DNA of 64,000 bases from Sergeia podlipaevii (GCA_030849805.1 JASANZ010002244.1:1-64000); one strand, 5' to 3'. Shown: positions 30,450 through 45,400, counted from the first letter of the stretch. Translations and numbers: made by a program. Notes: generated by a model not told the origin, from the sequence alone.

Positions 30450-33400
30450 GGCTGCGGTGAGGCGGTCACCACAGTTGATGTGGCACCTCTGCATACTCGA
30501 GAAGCAGCGCAAGAAGGTTGGGAGAGGGATGTAGACAATGTCAGGGCGGTCTTGGTCAAAGTTACACACTTTTGCAAGCCTGTGCGTCCATGCAGCATCG
30601 TTGCGGTTCAGCGGGCCGTTGTAAACGGGCGCCGTCCGGAAGTAGGCGTCATGCAGCTTGAGCACCATGTCAGACGGGTCTGAGCTGCCCTCAACGGTTT
30701 CAATGACGTCCAGTAAAGCATAGCTGGACTGGGGGTGGATGCCAAACAAGTCACCCTGAGCCATGTTTGACATGCACATCACCACGTCGCCGTGATCCAT
30801 GTCATCCGCCACGCGCTGCCAGAACTGCACACTCATGTAGTTTCCAATGTTCGCCGCGTCTGCCAGCTTCGGGTTGAACGGTGTGTGCGTCACGGGCCTT
30901 CCTGTAAGATCCCTAAGAGTCTCATGCGGTGTGCAGTTGTCGAGATGCTCGTAGCCACCCACAAACTTGGCGTACGCCTTCTCCAGCAGCAGCGGGTACC
31001 AGCTGTGCGTCGGCGACTGCGTATACTTGGACTCATCGTTCAAACCGCACGGCACGCGGTCATCGACTTCCACATACACAGGTGCACTGTGGGGATCGAA
31101 GAAGACGAACGTGTACGGCGCGTTCACCGGCACCTCCTTTGTGACGATCATACGCTGAATGAGTACTGGGTGACGGCTGAGGGCAGCAAGGAATGGCGCA
31201 ATATAGCTTGCATCATTCGGAGCGGAAGCAATGTCAATGCTGTTGGGGTCCTCAGGTTCAAAGATATCCTCGTCCCCCTCAGGGTAGAGCTCCGCGATGC
31301 GCGGCCAGCGATCGGCCACGTGCCGGTTCAGACGGTGGAATTCAGGATCCTGCCAGCCACGCACCAGCAGCGCCAGCTCATGTGAGCGACGGTTCATGCG
31401 GCCCTCCAGGTCGCGCACCAGAGCGCTGTTGAGGTTCTGTCCACCCCGGACCAGCTCACGACGTTCTATCTCCATCCTTCGAAAGTGGCTGTCCTTATCA
31501 AGTGGCACCTTCTCCAGCAGGATACCTTCAGGCTCGGGATCCAGATACGAGCGCTCCCGGCGCAGGAACTCATCTGCCATGTCCATCAAGCGAGCGTTGA
31601 GCGAGTCCTCGATAGCAGTCGCGCCTTCATAGTCATTGGAGCGCTTCGCGTTGCGTCGCTTGTGCTCCAGCGAGTGGAAGATGTGATCATTGTCAAGGTC
31701 AAAAATGTCAATAGGCACGCCATGGGGCTCGCTCATGAGGTAGCCACGGTCATCTGCCAACATCTTGCGGGCAAGCTCCTTGGCACGGGCCTCCATGCCC
31801 TGCTCCAGCACGGCCACCTCCGTAGAGTTGCGCTTGTTCTTGTCCTTTCGCAGCTGACGACGAGCCTGCTCAATCTCGCGCATCCGACGGTCCTCGTTTA
31901 GGCCAAGCTCAGAGAGTGGGATACCCAGCGGCATCTGATCCATGAAGGCACGCCCGCGCGTGAGCAGCTCCGCAGCCAACTCATACGCCCTGTCGTTCAT
32001 CCGCTTTTCATGGTGTTGCAGCTCCGTCGGGTTGTGACGTTCGTTCTTCAGCACACGGTACTGCTCCTCAAGGCGACGAAAAGCGTCGTCCTCGTCAAGG
32101 GGGACGTCCGCAATCGGGACGCCCAGCGGCTCAGGATCAAGGAAGGCACGCCCTCCAGCAATCACACCCTTGGCCAAAACGCGGCAGCGCTGATTCATCT
32201 GCTCCTCCAGCTTCATAATGGCAGCGCGGTTTGCATCAGGTTTCTGCAGCAGCTTGCGCCGGCGCAGCTCCATGTCACGGAACTCCGAGTCGCCACCCAG
32301 CGGCAGGTAGCGCAAGGGAACGCCTTCGGGGTGGGGGTCCAGGAAGGCCCGTTCCTTCTCCACAAAGTCGCTTGCCAGCTGATCAACACGCTCTGCGATC
32401 TGCTTCTCGTACGTCCTGACAGCATCAGGGTTGCCACGAGGATCGCGGCGCAGCAAACGTCGTTCACGCTCGAGACGAGTGAGCTCGACGTCACGGTTTA
32501 GTGGCAGGTCGTCGATCGCCACACCGAAAGGCTCTTGATGGAGGAACGTGCGCTCCTTCTTGAGCAGCTCACACGCCATCTGTCTGGCGCGGTCTCTAAG
32601 CGCTTCCTGCAGCCTCGCCACCCGCTTCGCTGCCACGGCACTAGTTTCCTTGCGCACTCTCAAGTAGTCCTGCTCCGCCGCGCGGAAAGGGGCGTCAGTA
32701 GACAGCGGAAGGTCGTCAATCGGCACACCCTCCGGCTCCTTGTCAAGGAACTGGCGCGCATCACGCAGGAAGTTGCGCGCCAACGCCTGCACGCGGCTGT
32801 TCATGCGGTCCTCCAATTCTGCCACAGAACCAGACATGCTGCCCGGCGACCTGCGGCGTAAGCGGTAACGGCTGCGTGCGAGCTCAGCAAATTCAGAGTC
32901 CTCGTCCACGTTGAGGTACTCAATGGGTACTCCTAGCGGCTCCATATCGAGAAAGCCGCGGTCGGCGCGTAAGAGTCCGCGTGCAATAACAGTTGCGCGA
33001 GTACACATGCGCTCCTGCGTCTGCGCGCGAACTTGGCCACTCGGGTTATGCTTTCGCTCATTCTTATAGAAGGCAATTTCGCTTTCCTTGAACTCACGGT
33101 CAGCGTCCAGGCCCAGCTCTTCCAGCGGGATGCCCTCAGGTTCGGGGTCCATGAATCCGCGCATACGCTGGAATGTCTCACGAGCCAGCACATGCGCACG
33201 CTCGTTCATCTCCTCCTTGTTGCCCTTGTCCGTGCGAGCATCGCCACCACGACGACGCAGCTCACGCTCCATGCTCAGGAACTGCAGATCCTCGTCCAGA
33301 GGCACATCTTCAATGAACATACCTTCAGGCTCCACATCCAAGAAGGCTCTGGTCTTCTCGATGATGCCAGAAGCAATTTCGTAAGCACGCGCGTTCATCT

Positions 33401-36400
33401 CATCCTCTGCAGTAGTCACAGCGTGCGTGCCGCCGCCCTCACCGCGCAGGCCGCGGCGACGCTGGTTAGCCAGTCCGCGGAAGCGCTGGTCCTTGTGCAA
33501 ATCAAGTTCTTCCTTGGAGATACCGCGGTATTCGTCCTCGAGCGGGGCAAGATCCTCGTGGATTACCTCTAGCGCAAGATTCTTCGCAATGGAGCGCAGC
33601 TTCTCCTCGTCCGCGGCAGTGGAGCTTCTGTTGTTAGCGCGGCGGTGTGCGCGACGTTGTGCCTCCGCGGCCAAGAACCCGTCATCGGCGTCAAGCGGCA
33701 GGTCGTCTACGGGAATGCCCTCAATCTCCTTCGGCAAGAAGGCGCGATCAGCAGCAATCACTTGCTCCGCCAGCACCACAGCGCGGGCGTTGAGGCGATC
33801 CTCTTGGGCACCCACGTTGTCCGCGAGCAAGCCCATCGCATCGCGTAACACCGCAATGGCTCTACGCAGCTCCATCTCGCCATACTCACGATCTGTGTCG
33901 AGCGGGAGGTCAATCAGCTCCACACCGACCAGCTGATCCCCGAGGTAGTCTCGACGACTGCCCTTGAGGACTTCCAGTGCAATGGCGTCCGCACGAACCT
34001 GCATCTGTCGGCGTAGATCACCGTTGGCACCTCCGGAAGAGAATGACATACTGCCACCGTTGCTCTGGCGGCGTGAAGTGGATCCAACACCTGTGTTGCT
34101 TTGAAACACGTTGCTGCTGCTGTATTGTTGTGAGTCACCGAGATTCACAGAGCTCTGTCTACGAGAGCCCAGCATGCCCGTCATACCAACCCCACTCTGT
34201 CTGCGAGAACCTGGAATGCCGCCCATGCCAGTCGAACTCTGACGCCGTGGGAAGCCAGAAACACTGCTACCGAGGCCAGCGCCGTTGCCTCCATAGGACC
34301 TCATAGTCGTGGTGCGCAACCTGTGAACCAGCTCCTGGTACTCCTCGTCGTCATCAAGCGGGAGCAAGTCACGTGGGATGCCGTAGGACTTGTCTTTGAG
34401 CATGTCGCGCTCCTTGCGCTTGATATCAAGAGCAAGTTCGTGCACGCGCTCGTTCAGTCGGTGTTCTAACTCCCCCACGCGTCCCATAGGGAACGAGGTC
34501 GCGCCGCCGACATCTCCATCCACTACGAGCGCTAGACGCTCAATCTCCATAGAACAGAAGATGGGATCAGCATCGACGGAGATAAATTGCAGCGGCACGC
34601 ACTCTGGCTCCGTGTCGAGGAAGCGGCGGTTGTTCATCAGCAAAGTACGAGCCATGACGTACGTCCGGTTGTTCATCCTCTGCTGCACCTCGCGCACCTT
34701 GCTGCTCGTCACTGTCGACGTCTTGGCGGCCCTTAGCAACGGGATGCATGCCGCGAATTCATTGTCTGCGTGCACATTAAGCAGCGACAGCGGCACTCCC
34801 GCGGGCTCCATGTCGAGCCCAGTGAGATCATCATCCAACTGCATGCGAGCAAGCTCGAAGGCACGCTCGTTGAGCTGCGTCTCAAGATTCTCAACACGGC
34901 GAGTGTCGTCATCGCGAAACTTACAAATCGCCCTCTCCACCTCCAGCTGACGGAAGCGGCCATCGGTGCTCAACGGCAGCGTATCAATGGACACTCCCTC
35001 TGGGCGTTGTTCAAGGTAGCCACGATCATTGCGAAGCTGATCCTCTACCATGGCAATCGCCCGAGCGTTCATCTTGTCCTGCACGTCGCTCAGGCTCTTC
35101 TGGTTCGCTACAGTGCCTATGGTGTCGCGCCTCAGCTTCCGCGCAGTTTCAATAAGAGCAGCGAATGCACTGTCCTCGTGCGGGTGCAGGTAATGCAGCG
35201 GAAACCCACGTGGGTTGCGGTCCACGCCGTTCAGATCCTCCTCTTTCTGCGCCAAAGCCAACTCGCAGGCCCGCGCGTTGAGGCGCTCTTCGGTCTCGGT
35301 GAGCTCGTAGCCAGATCCATTGAGCTTCGCAATTGCCCGCGCGCTTTCTAACTTCTGGAACACCGAATCAGTGTCGAGCGGCAGCAGCTCGATTGGCACA
35401 CCCTCAGGAGTGCGATCAAGGTAGCTGCGATCGCCCTTCAGGTGACGCTCAGCACAGCGCTCGGCTAGATCGTTGAGATCCGCCTCGTACTTCCTGATCA
35501 AGTCGCGATTGCCAATTGCGTCAGACGCCTCCAGCGCGTACTTCTTCATCTCACCGTCTCGGAACGCAGGCATGTCCGTGAGGCCCAGCAACGCCCATGG
35601 CACACCAAGAGGCTCAGGTGTCAGATAGCGCGCACGTTCCTCCATGATAAAGCGCTCCGCCAGCTCCATCGTGCGGTTGGCAAGCTGGCCGCGAATCTCA
35701 TCAATAGCCGCGCGATTCGAGGCACGATCCTTATTCAGCTGTCGTAGCTGCGGGATAGAGATGGCAAACACACCGTCTGTGCTAGTCTTGAGCAATGCAA
35801 TCGGGACACCCAACGGGATTGTAGGCAGACCTGCATAGTCATCCTGCAGCACCTGCCGCGCCAGTTCCTCGAGGCGCGCGTTGAGTTTCGCCTCGCAGTC
35901 CTCCACCTCTCGCCCCGGATTACCCTTCAGCTTCGCAACAGCCCGAGTAAGTTCGAGAGACATCATCTGATCATCCTGCTCAAACGGAATGTCGTTCAGC
36001 GGCACACCAAGTGGGTTCGACACAAGGTATGAGTTGCGCTCGCTACGCAAGGCATCCAGTGCCATCTCACCGACACGCTGGTTCATTGCCTCCACCGTCT
36101 TGCGCACGTCGGCCTCGTGATTGCGTCTATCCTTCTTGTAGCGGCGCACGTCATCTACGAGGGCTCGGATCTTGTCATCGTTGTGGGGCTTCAGCAGGTT
36201 CAACGGAATGCCATACGGAGATGAGTCAATACCCTTCAGGTCTTCCGCGAGCTGATCACGAGCCATGTCCAGCACGCGCCTATTCATCCTCTCCTCAGCC
36301 TCTTGGAGTTCGGACGCAGCGGCACCACGCAGCTTCTGCGTTGCACGGCCCAGTTCAAGCGAGCGGAATGTATCGTCCGTGTCGATGGGCAGCACGTCCA

Positions 36401-39400
36401 CTGGCACACCATGCGGCATCGGACGCAGATACGTCGCTCGCTCCCCTCTCAGCGCATCGAGCGCCATCTCCATCACTCTAGTGTTCATGCGTTCCATCGT
36501 CGAACGCAGCTCTACCTCGCCGCGGCGATCCTTCTTGAGTCTGCGGGTCTGCTCCACCAGCGTCATGAAGGTGCGATCACTGTGTGGCTCCAACAGAGAG
36601 AGGGGGATACCAGCAGGGGCAACATCAATACCGCGCAGATCTTCAGCGAGCTGCTCAAGCGCCAACTCGCGTGCGCGCGCGTTCAGTCTCTCCTCAAGTG
36701 CGAGAATAGCAGAGGAGTTCTTGGAGGGATCCTTCAGTCTCAGCGCGGCACGCTCGCCCTCCATGCGCGCAAACACTTGATCGGTGTCAAGCGGCAGCGC
36801 GCTCAGTGGCACGCCCTCCGGATCACGTGTGAGGTAGTCGCGGTCCATCATGTTCCTGGCGAGCTCCTCCGCACGGGCGTTCATGAGCACCATCTGCGCA
36901 TTCACGCGGTCGTGCTCGCGATTGCGCTTCATCACGCGCAGCTCACGCACAAGGGCGGCAAAGTGGCTGTCGCTGTGGACATCCAGGAGCTCGAGAGCCA
37001 CACCGCATGGGGTCAAATTGACGCCCTTCAAATCTTCCACAAGTTGTGCCTTGGCCAGTTCCTCAGCACGCTTGTTCAACTTTGCGTCGATCTCATCAAG
37101 AGGCTTGCTGCTGGATCCCTTGAGAACCTGCGTAGCACGGTTCAACTCATGCGCCATAAATGTGGCGTCGGTGTCCAGTGGCAGGTCCTGCAGCGGCACG
37201 CCGAGCGGATCGCTCAGCAAGTACACGCTACGATCACCCGTCAGCACATCCTGGGCCATCTCCCGCACGCGCGTGTTCATCCTCTCAGCCGTGCGGCGCA
37301 CTCCTGCGTCGTTGCTACGCACGTCGCCACGACGGAGAGCACGCACCTCATCCACCAGCGTCCTAAAGTCTGAATCTTCGTGAGGAGACAGCAGCGAGAG
37401 AGGAATACCCAGCGGCGCCGGGTCGATGCCTTTTAGATCCTCGGCAAGTTGCTCGCGAGCAAGCTCGTGAGCCCGCAGGTTAAGCTTCTGCTCCGCCGCC
37501 ATGATTGCTCCTCCATTCCTTTGGTCGTCCTTCAGCTTCAGGGAGGCGCGCTCACCCTCCAGTCGCATGAACGCAGCATCCTTGTCGAGCTGCAGCACGT
37601 GCAGTGGGACGCCTTCCGGCTCGGCATCTAGGTAGTCGCGGTCCATCATCATCCTGGCCACCTCCTCGGCGCGACCATTCATGGCAGCCAGCTGCCTCTG
37701 AATGGCGGAACCGTCGCGATCCAGCTTAAACACGCGCATTTCACGCGCCAAATCGTCAAAGGTGGAGTCGCCGTGCAGGTTCAGCAACTCGAGAGGAACA
37801 CCACAAGGTGCCGAGTTGAGGCCCTTGAGATCCTCAGCGCGCTGCATCCTGGCCAACTCCTCGAGACGCTTGTTGAGCTTATCCTCCACCTCGTCAATGG
37901 GCTTGCTAGTTATCTTCTTGAGCTTTTGAGTCGCACGGCTCAGCTCCAGGGAGCGGAAGATCTCATCCTTATCGATGGGTAGCACGTCGATGGGAACGCC
38001 GAGCGGATTCTGTTTCAGGTACGTTGGGCGGTCTCCAGTGAGCACGTCCCTCGCCATTTCCTCGGCGCGTGCATTCATCGCCTGCACATTGGCGCGAATG
38101 GGGCGATCGTTTGCACGGCGGTCCTTCTTCAGCACGCGGGCCTCTGCAATGAGAGACGTAAACTGCATGTCCTCGTGCGGACGCAGGAGCGAAAGCTGCA
38201 GGCCTTGAGGCACAGGTTCCACGCCCCTTAGGTCCTCCACCATCTGTGCCCTCGCCAGCTCCTCAACACGCTTGCTGAGCTTCTCTATCACCTCCCGCAG
38301 AGTCTTCTCACCAGCTCCCTTGAGCTTCTGAACCGCGCGGGTCACTTCAAGCGTACGCATTTGCTCATCCGAATCAACTGGGAGATCAGTCAGTGGCACA
38401 CCAAGCGGTGTCATCTCCAAGTAGGAGGAACGATCCCCAATGACTGCATCCTTGGCCAGCACCAGCGCACGACTGTTCATGCCGTCAATGGCGGCGCGGA
38501 TAGCTGCGTCGTTGTGCTTTCTGTCCTCCTTCAGGTTGCGGATGTTGTCGACAAACACACGGAACTCTCTATCCTCGTGCGGCCTCAACAGCAGGATTGG
38601 CACACCAAATGGTGTTGAATCCACACCCTTCAAGTCTTCCGCGAGCTGCTCCTTGGCCAGCTCGTGCGCGCGAGCGTTGAGCTTCGACTCCAGAGCAATG
38701 ATCGCGCTTGTGCTCTGCGAACTGTCCTTGAGCTTCAGCGCCGCACGCTCGCTCTCCAAACGGTTAAAGACAACATCGGTGTCAAGCGGGAGAACCACAA
38801 TGGGCACGCCCTCCGGCTCGGGCTCAATGTAGTCACGATCCATCATGCTTTTTGCCAGCTCAATCGCACGTGCATTCATCTCTTTCAACTTGCCTTGTAC
38901 ACCCTCGCAGTTGCGGTTGCGCTTCAGCTCGCGCAGCTCACGTACCATACCGTTGAAAGTGGTGTCCTCGTGCAGGTGAAGCAGCTCCACCGGCACACCA
39001 CATGGGTTGCGTGTTAATCCCTTGAGATCCTCCACAAGCTGAATCGTCGCGATCTCCTCCACGCGCTTCGTGAGCTTCGCGTCCAGCTCCTCAATCGGTT
39101 TGCCAGTTACCTCCTTGAGCACCTGCGTCGCACGTGCCACCTCCAGTACACGGAGTTGCTCATCCATGTCGACCGGAAGGTCTTCCAGCGGCACACCACA
39201 CGGTGCCATGGGGAAGTATGAGCTGCGATCGCTAATAAGCTCCTCACGGGCAAGTTCCAGCGCGAGCACACTCATGCGGTCCACCGTTGAGCGGATTGCG
39301 GGCTCGTTGTTGCGGCGGTCCCTCTTCAGTTTGCGCACCTCTTCCATCAGCGTCAGAAAGTCACGGCTTTCGTGCATTTTAAGCAGCGCAATGGGAATTC

Positions 39401-42400
39401 CCAGCGGTGCGGCGTCAACGCCCTTGAGATCTTCGGTGAGCTGCTCCTTGGCAAGTTCATGTGCACGGGCGTTGAGGCTGCTCTCTAGGCCGCTAATCAG
39501 AGCGGCATTCTTAGATGGGTCCTTCAACTTCATCGCGACACGCTCCGTCTCCATGCGCGCAAAGGCCCTGTCTGTGTCGAGAGGGAGAAGGTCCAGTGCG
39601 ACTCCCTCGGGATCGTAATCCAAATACTCACGGTCCATGACCGTCTTCAGCAGGTCCACCACGCGCTCGTTCATACGCACTAGCTGCACCTTGATTGCAT
39701 CCGTGTCACGCTCACGCTTCATCACACGAAGCTCCCGAACAAGATCGGCAAACATAGTGTCCTCGTGCACGTCTAGCAATGCAATAGGCACGCCACATGG
39801 ACTGGGATTAATGCCCCGCAGATCCTCCACAAGCTGCGCCTTTGCTAGCTCCTCAAGACGCTTCTGCAGCTTTGCCTCCGCCTCGGAAATCGGCTTCCCG
39901 CTTTGACCCTTGAGAATAAGCGTCGCGCGGTTCAGCTCAAGACTGCGGATTTGTTCATCTGTATCGATGGGAAGATCCTCCAGTGGCACGCCGAGTGGTG
40001 AGTGCTGGAAGTACGTGTCACGATCGCCGTGCAGCGCGTAGTCAGACACCTCAATCGCGCGCGCGTTCATGCGGTCCACTGTCGCGCGAATAGCCGTCTC
40101 GTTGTTCTTGCGATCCTTCTTGTGGTTCCGCATCTCCTCGACGAGAGTGGTAAAATCGCTGTCCTCGTGCGGACGGAGCAACGCGAGAGGAACACCCAAT
40201 GGAAAACCATTCACGCCCTTGAGGTCCTCAGCAAGCTGGTCTTTGGCCAACTCATGCGCGCGTGCGTTGAGTTTCTCCTCAATGGCGGCAATCGCGTTAG
40301 TGTTCTTAGACTCGTTTCGCAGCTTGAGCGCAGCACGCTCCGCCTCAAGACGATGGAACACGTTATCTGTGTCGAGCGGCAACACTTCCACAGGCACACC
40401 TTCCGGATCTTGATCCAGGTACTCTCGATCAATCGCGTCACGCGCAAGTTCGTTCACGCGCTCGTTCATCAGCACCAACTGCTGCTTTATTCCGTCCATA
40501 TCTCTGAAGCGCTTCATTTCGCGAATCTCACGCACGAGATCAGCAAACACGACATCATCGTGCACGTGAAGCACGTCTACCGGGATACCACGTGGAGCCG
40601 CGTTGACGCCGCGCAGATCCTCCGCAAACTGAGCCTTGGCAAGCTCCTCGCAGCGCTTCTTCAGCTTCACCCCAAGCTCATCAATGGGCTTGCCCGACAC
40701 TCCTTTAAGAATCTGCGTTGCACGGTTCAGCTCAAGCGTACGCATCTGCTCATCGGTGTCAAGAGGCAAGTCCTCGAGTGGCACGCCAAGTGGGTCAAGC
40801 TCCAGATACACGTCCCGATCACCATGCAGAGTGTCAAGAGCCATTTCCTCTACACGGGCCGTCATGGCCACAATGGTAGTGCGGATGCTGCTCTCGTTGT
40901 TGCGGCGATCCTTCTTCAAGCTGCGCACCTTATCCACAAGCGCCACAAACTCCCTGTCATCGTGTGGGTTGAGCAGCGCAAGTTGAAGACCACGTGGAGC
41001 GCCATCGACGCCCTTCAAATCTTCAGCAAGCTGCTCCTTTGCCAGCTCGTGGGCACGCGTGTTCAGTTTCGCCTCCACCTCGGCGAGCGACTTTTCATCC
41101 GCGTCGTTGAGCTTCAGCGTCGCGCGCTCCGCCTCAAGACGAGAAAAGGGTGTGTCCTTGTCAAGAGATAGAACTCTCAGTAACACACCCTCGGGCTCTG
41201 GGTCGAGGTAGTCGCGATCCATGACGGCCTTGGCGAGCTGGACGGCGCGAGCGTTGAGCTCCAACTGCTGCCGCTTTACCGCCTGCATGTCCTTCATTTT
41301 CTTCATGTCGCGGAGATCGCGAACGAGTTCGTTGAAGCGGCTGTCGTCGTGTGGCTTCAGAATCTCCAGCGACACACCGCACGGGTTAGCATTGAGGCCC
41401 TTCAGATCATCAGTCTTCTGAGCACGCGCAAGCTCGTGAGCACGCACATTGAGCTGCACCTCAAGATCCTTCACCAAAACCACGTTCTTGGGATCCTCCA
41501 GGTGACCCTTGGCAGTAATGCGCTCGCGTTCCAGCTTCTTAAACTTATCATCCGTGTCAAGCGGCAGCACCGAGAGTGGCACACCCTCCGGGTTACGATC
41601 AAGGAAGCCGCGGTCGTCTAGCATCATCGCCTTGGCCATCTCTTGAAGCATCTTGTTCATCTCGGGCACAAGCGCGCGGAGTGCGTCACGGTTCTTGCTG
41701 GGATCCTGCTGCAATTCTCGGCGCACGCTGATCTTCTCCGCAAACACGGGGTCCTCGTGAGGGTGGAGCATCGATATGGGCACGCCAGCAGGATTCTGAT
41801 CCAGTCCCTCCAGGTCTTTCTTTCTTTGAAGCTGCGCCAGTTCGTTCGCGCGAGTGTTCAGTTGCGTCTCCAGCTCATGAATGCTCTTCTGGTTCAAGCG
41901 GGCATCCTCGACCTTCAGCAGCACGCGCTGCACCTCTGCGCCATGGAACTCCTTGTCGGTGAGCAGAGGCAGAAGCTCCAGCGGCACACCGAATGGATCG
42001 CGACGTAGGTAGCGACGGTCGTCCTCCAGCAGATGGCGCGCCAGATGCAAGCAGCGCTTGCTCATCTCCTCCTTAATAGGTGGGACGCGACGGTCCGCCA
42101 TCTCAGCGGTGCCGAGCTCACGCAAACGCTGCACAAGAGCAAAGAACTCTGTATCAGCGTACGCGTTAACTGCATCAAGAGGAATATCGAAGGGAGATTG
42201 ATTCACACCCACCAGCTCGCGGCGCCTAAACTCCTTCGCAAGGCTCAACACACGGTCATTCAATTGTAACTCAAGATCGCGAATGGCAGTGTTATTGCCG
42301 CGCGCATCACCCGCCTTGAGATTTGCGCGCCTCGCCTCCATCTCTGTGAATGCCTTGTCGTCCTCAACCTTGAGCAGCTCCAGCGGCACGCCCTCGGGGT

Positions 42401-45400
42401 TTCTGTCTAAGTAGTGCCTGTCATCAGCCGTCAAGGCGAGTGCGAGCTCGTGGCAGCGCTGATTCATCGCTTCAAGCACATCATGCAGCTCGCGGCGGTT
42501 GTGGCGGTTGTCTTTTCGAATTGCACGGACGCGTTGCACAAGTTCGCCAAAAGCGCGGTCATCATGTGGGCGTAAATACTCAAGCAATATCCCACGCGGC
42601 GCCTGCACCAGGCCCTCCAAATCCGCCTTCTTCTGCAGGATCGCCAGCTCGCGAGCGCGGCCATTCAGCTTGCCCTCCAGCAGCTTCACACGCCCAGCTG
42701 CATCGCGCGGGTTCTCAGCCTTCAGCTTCGCACGTTCCAGCTCCAGCTCGTGGAACTCTGGATCAGTGTTGAGCGGCAGCACTGACAGCGGGACGCCCTC
42801 GGGGTCTGGCGCAAGGAAGCTCCGGTCGCCCTGTACACGCTTGCAGGCAAGAGCACGCACCATTGTGTTGAGTTGCGCGTTGATATCCTTTACGCTGCTG
42901 GTGCGGTTGACCAAGATTTCACGACGCTCTGCTTCACGTTTCAGAATTTCAGGCTCGTTGCCGAGAAGAAGCAGCTCAATGGGAACGCCCTCCGGCTCCG
43001 CGTCAAGATATTCCTTTCGGTACGTGTGAGCCAGCTCCGAGGAGCGCTTTGCAAGAGCAACTGTAATCTCAGACAAACGGGCACCAGATCTCGGCGGTGC
43101 ACCCTTGTCAAGCCGCATACGCAACACACGCGCCTCCACCTCAAGAGCATTAAACTGAGCGTCCTCATTCAACGGCAATTCAGCAAGCGGAATGCCCTCA
43201 GGTGCAGAGTGAAGCTCAGCGCGCTCGCGCTTGCGCAGTTCCGCGGCAAGCACTGCTGCCCTGTTGTTGAGTGCCTTTATAAACGCCTCCTCGCTTCGCA
43301 GATCACGGTCGCGCTGCGCGTCGCGGCACTCCACCTCTGCTGCCACGAACGCTTTGTCGCTGTCAAGTGGCAGGTCGTCCAGCGGCACGCCAAGATGCTG
43401 CTGAATGAGGCGCGCGCGCAGTTGTTCCTTCACCTCCTGCGCCAGGACCTGCGCACGAGAGTTCAGCTGGTCTTCTAGCTTCTTGATGTCGTTCGTAGAC
43501 TTTCGACCACTCGTCTTCACTGCCGCTCTGCGCTCCTCCAGCTCACGGAACGGCTCGTCGTCGTCTAGCGGCACCTGACGCAGAGGAACACCTTGTGGGC
43601 TGGGGTTCAGATACGCCCGATCGTTACTGAGCACGCGTGTCGCAAGCTCTAGTGCACGCTTCGTGAGAGCCTGCTCCACCTGAGACGCGCTGCTGCCACT
43701 ACCGCCAGCAGTACCGCACACTCGCATTGCACGCTCGCGTTCCAGTTGACAGAAGTCTTCATCGTCGTCGAGCGGCACAGCCTGAAGTGCGACGCCGTGC
43801 AAAGCGGCTGGGAGGAACGTTACACGATCCTTCTGGTTGATCTCACGCGCAATGGCGTTGGCGCGCTCGTTCATACGTGCCTCCACATCGTCCACGCGCA
43901 TGTCGTTGGCCAGCTTGCGGTGCTCCTTCTCCAGCTTCATGAACATCTCATCAGCGTTGAGTGGCAGCGTGCGCAGAGTCCGGCCCTGAGGGGCAGGCTC
44001 CAGGTAGGTAGCACGCTCCTCCCAGCACTTCGCCTCCGCGAGCACAAGAGCACGAGCGTTAAGCTTGGCCACAACATCCAGAGTGGCACGGCGGTTGCTT
44101 GCAGCAGTATCCATCACGCTAGCCGCGTCACGCTCGTGCGCTTTGAACTCTCGGTCCTCATCCAGAGGCAGCTCAGATAACGGGACCTGGAACGGTGTAG
44201 GGTTCATCAGTTCGCGAACTCTCTTGATGAGCGCCTCCGCAACTTCCTCTGCACGCTCATTAAGCGCAGAGTTGAGGCGAGCAGCTTCACGTTTATTGGC
44301 TTCCTTGAGGGCCGCCGCACGCTCACCGATAATCGTGGCGCACCCCTCATCCGAAAGCAGAGGCAAGACATCGCGAGGAAGGCCGCGCACCTCGGCAGTT
44401 ACACACTCGGCGATATGCGCTGCCTTCATCTGAAGGGCGGCACCGCGCACCAGCTTTTGAAGCGCCTCTTCTAGCACAGACAGCATCTTGCTCGACTTGT
44501 TGGTGCTTTGCTGCGCGGCAAGAAGAGCAGCACGCTGCTCCTCCTTGGTGACAAACTCAGGTAGGCTGAAAACATCCACCACTTCAAGAGGAATGCCCTC
44601 GGGTTTGGGATCCAGAAAGTCACGGTTGGCTGCCAGACGCGCGAGTGCGATGGCATCCGCGCGTGCGCGCAGGTCATCCTGCAGCGCAGACACGCTCTTG
44701 CCGGTTGTGCGGGGTAAGCTGATGGCCCTCGCCCTGTCCCTCTCCAGTTCGTTAAAGTCCTCATCGACGTCAAAGTTGAGTGAACTTATGGGGATGCCGC
44801 GGATCGCCTCCTTGAGGTACAACTTACGGTCCGACACGTTCATCTCGCGAGCAACCTTGCTCGCACGCTCATGCAGGGACACCTCGCACGCCTCAAGCGC
44901 ACGAGCACCAGCCTTCTCATTGCAGCGTGTGCGCCAGTACTGGGCCTCAAGCTTCACAAACTCGGAATCGCCGTCAAATGGGATCGTCGTCATGGTACGT
45001 CCTTCGTATTCGTTGTTGAGGTAGTTGGCCCGCTCCGCAGTCAAGAAGCGATGCACAATGGCGCGCACCTGCTTACAAATCTCCTCCTGCAAGTCCTTTA
45101 TGGGCTTCGCGTTCTTGCGCAGATCGTTCTTGAGCTCGCGAAGCTCCTCCATTTTGGCGAGGAAGGACTCGTCCTCATCGAGAACAGAGTGCAGTTGTGC
45201 TCCCGCAAGAGCGACACCAAGTGAGTCAATAAACTGGCGAGCATTATTCCTCTGGTAGTTCCCAATAACAGTGGCGCGCGCGTTAAGCTTCACCTCCAGG
45301 TCGACAATCTTTGGCTTGTTTGTGTTCGGATCCTCACGGAGACGCAAGCGCGCCACTTCGTCCTTCTGGAAGTCCTTATCCTCGTCCAGCGGCAACGCAG

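Noticed and set aside
36303..37373. 356-codon plus-strand frame, and similar ones such as 40002-41171, opposite the repeat array
   Set aside because: They are the antisense of the repeat-coding strand and recur only because the repeats do; composition and phase follow the minus-strand gene.
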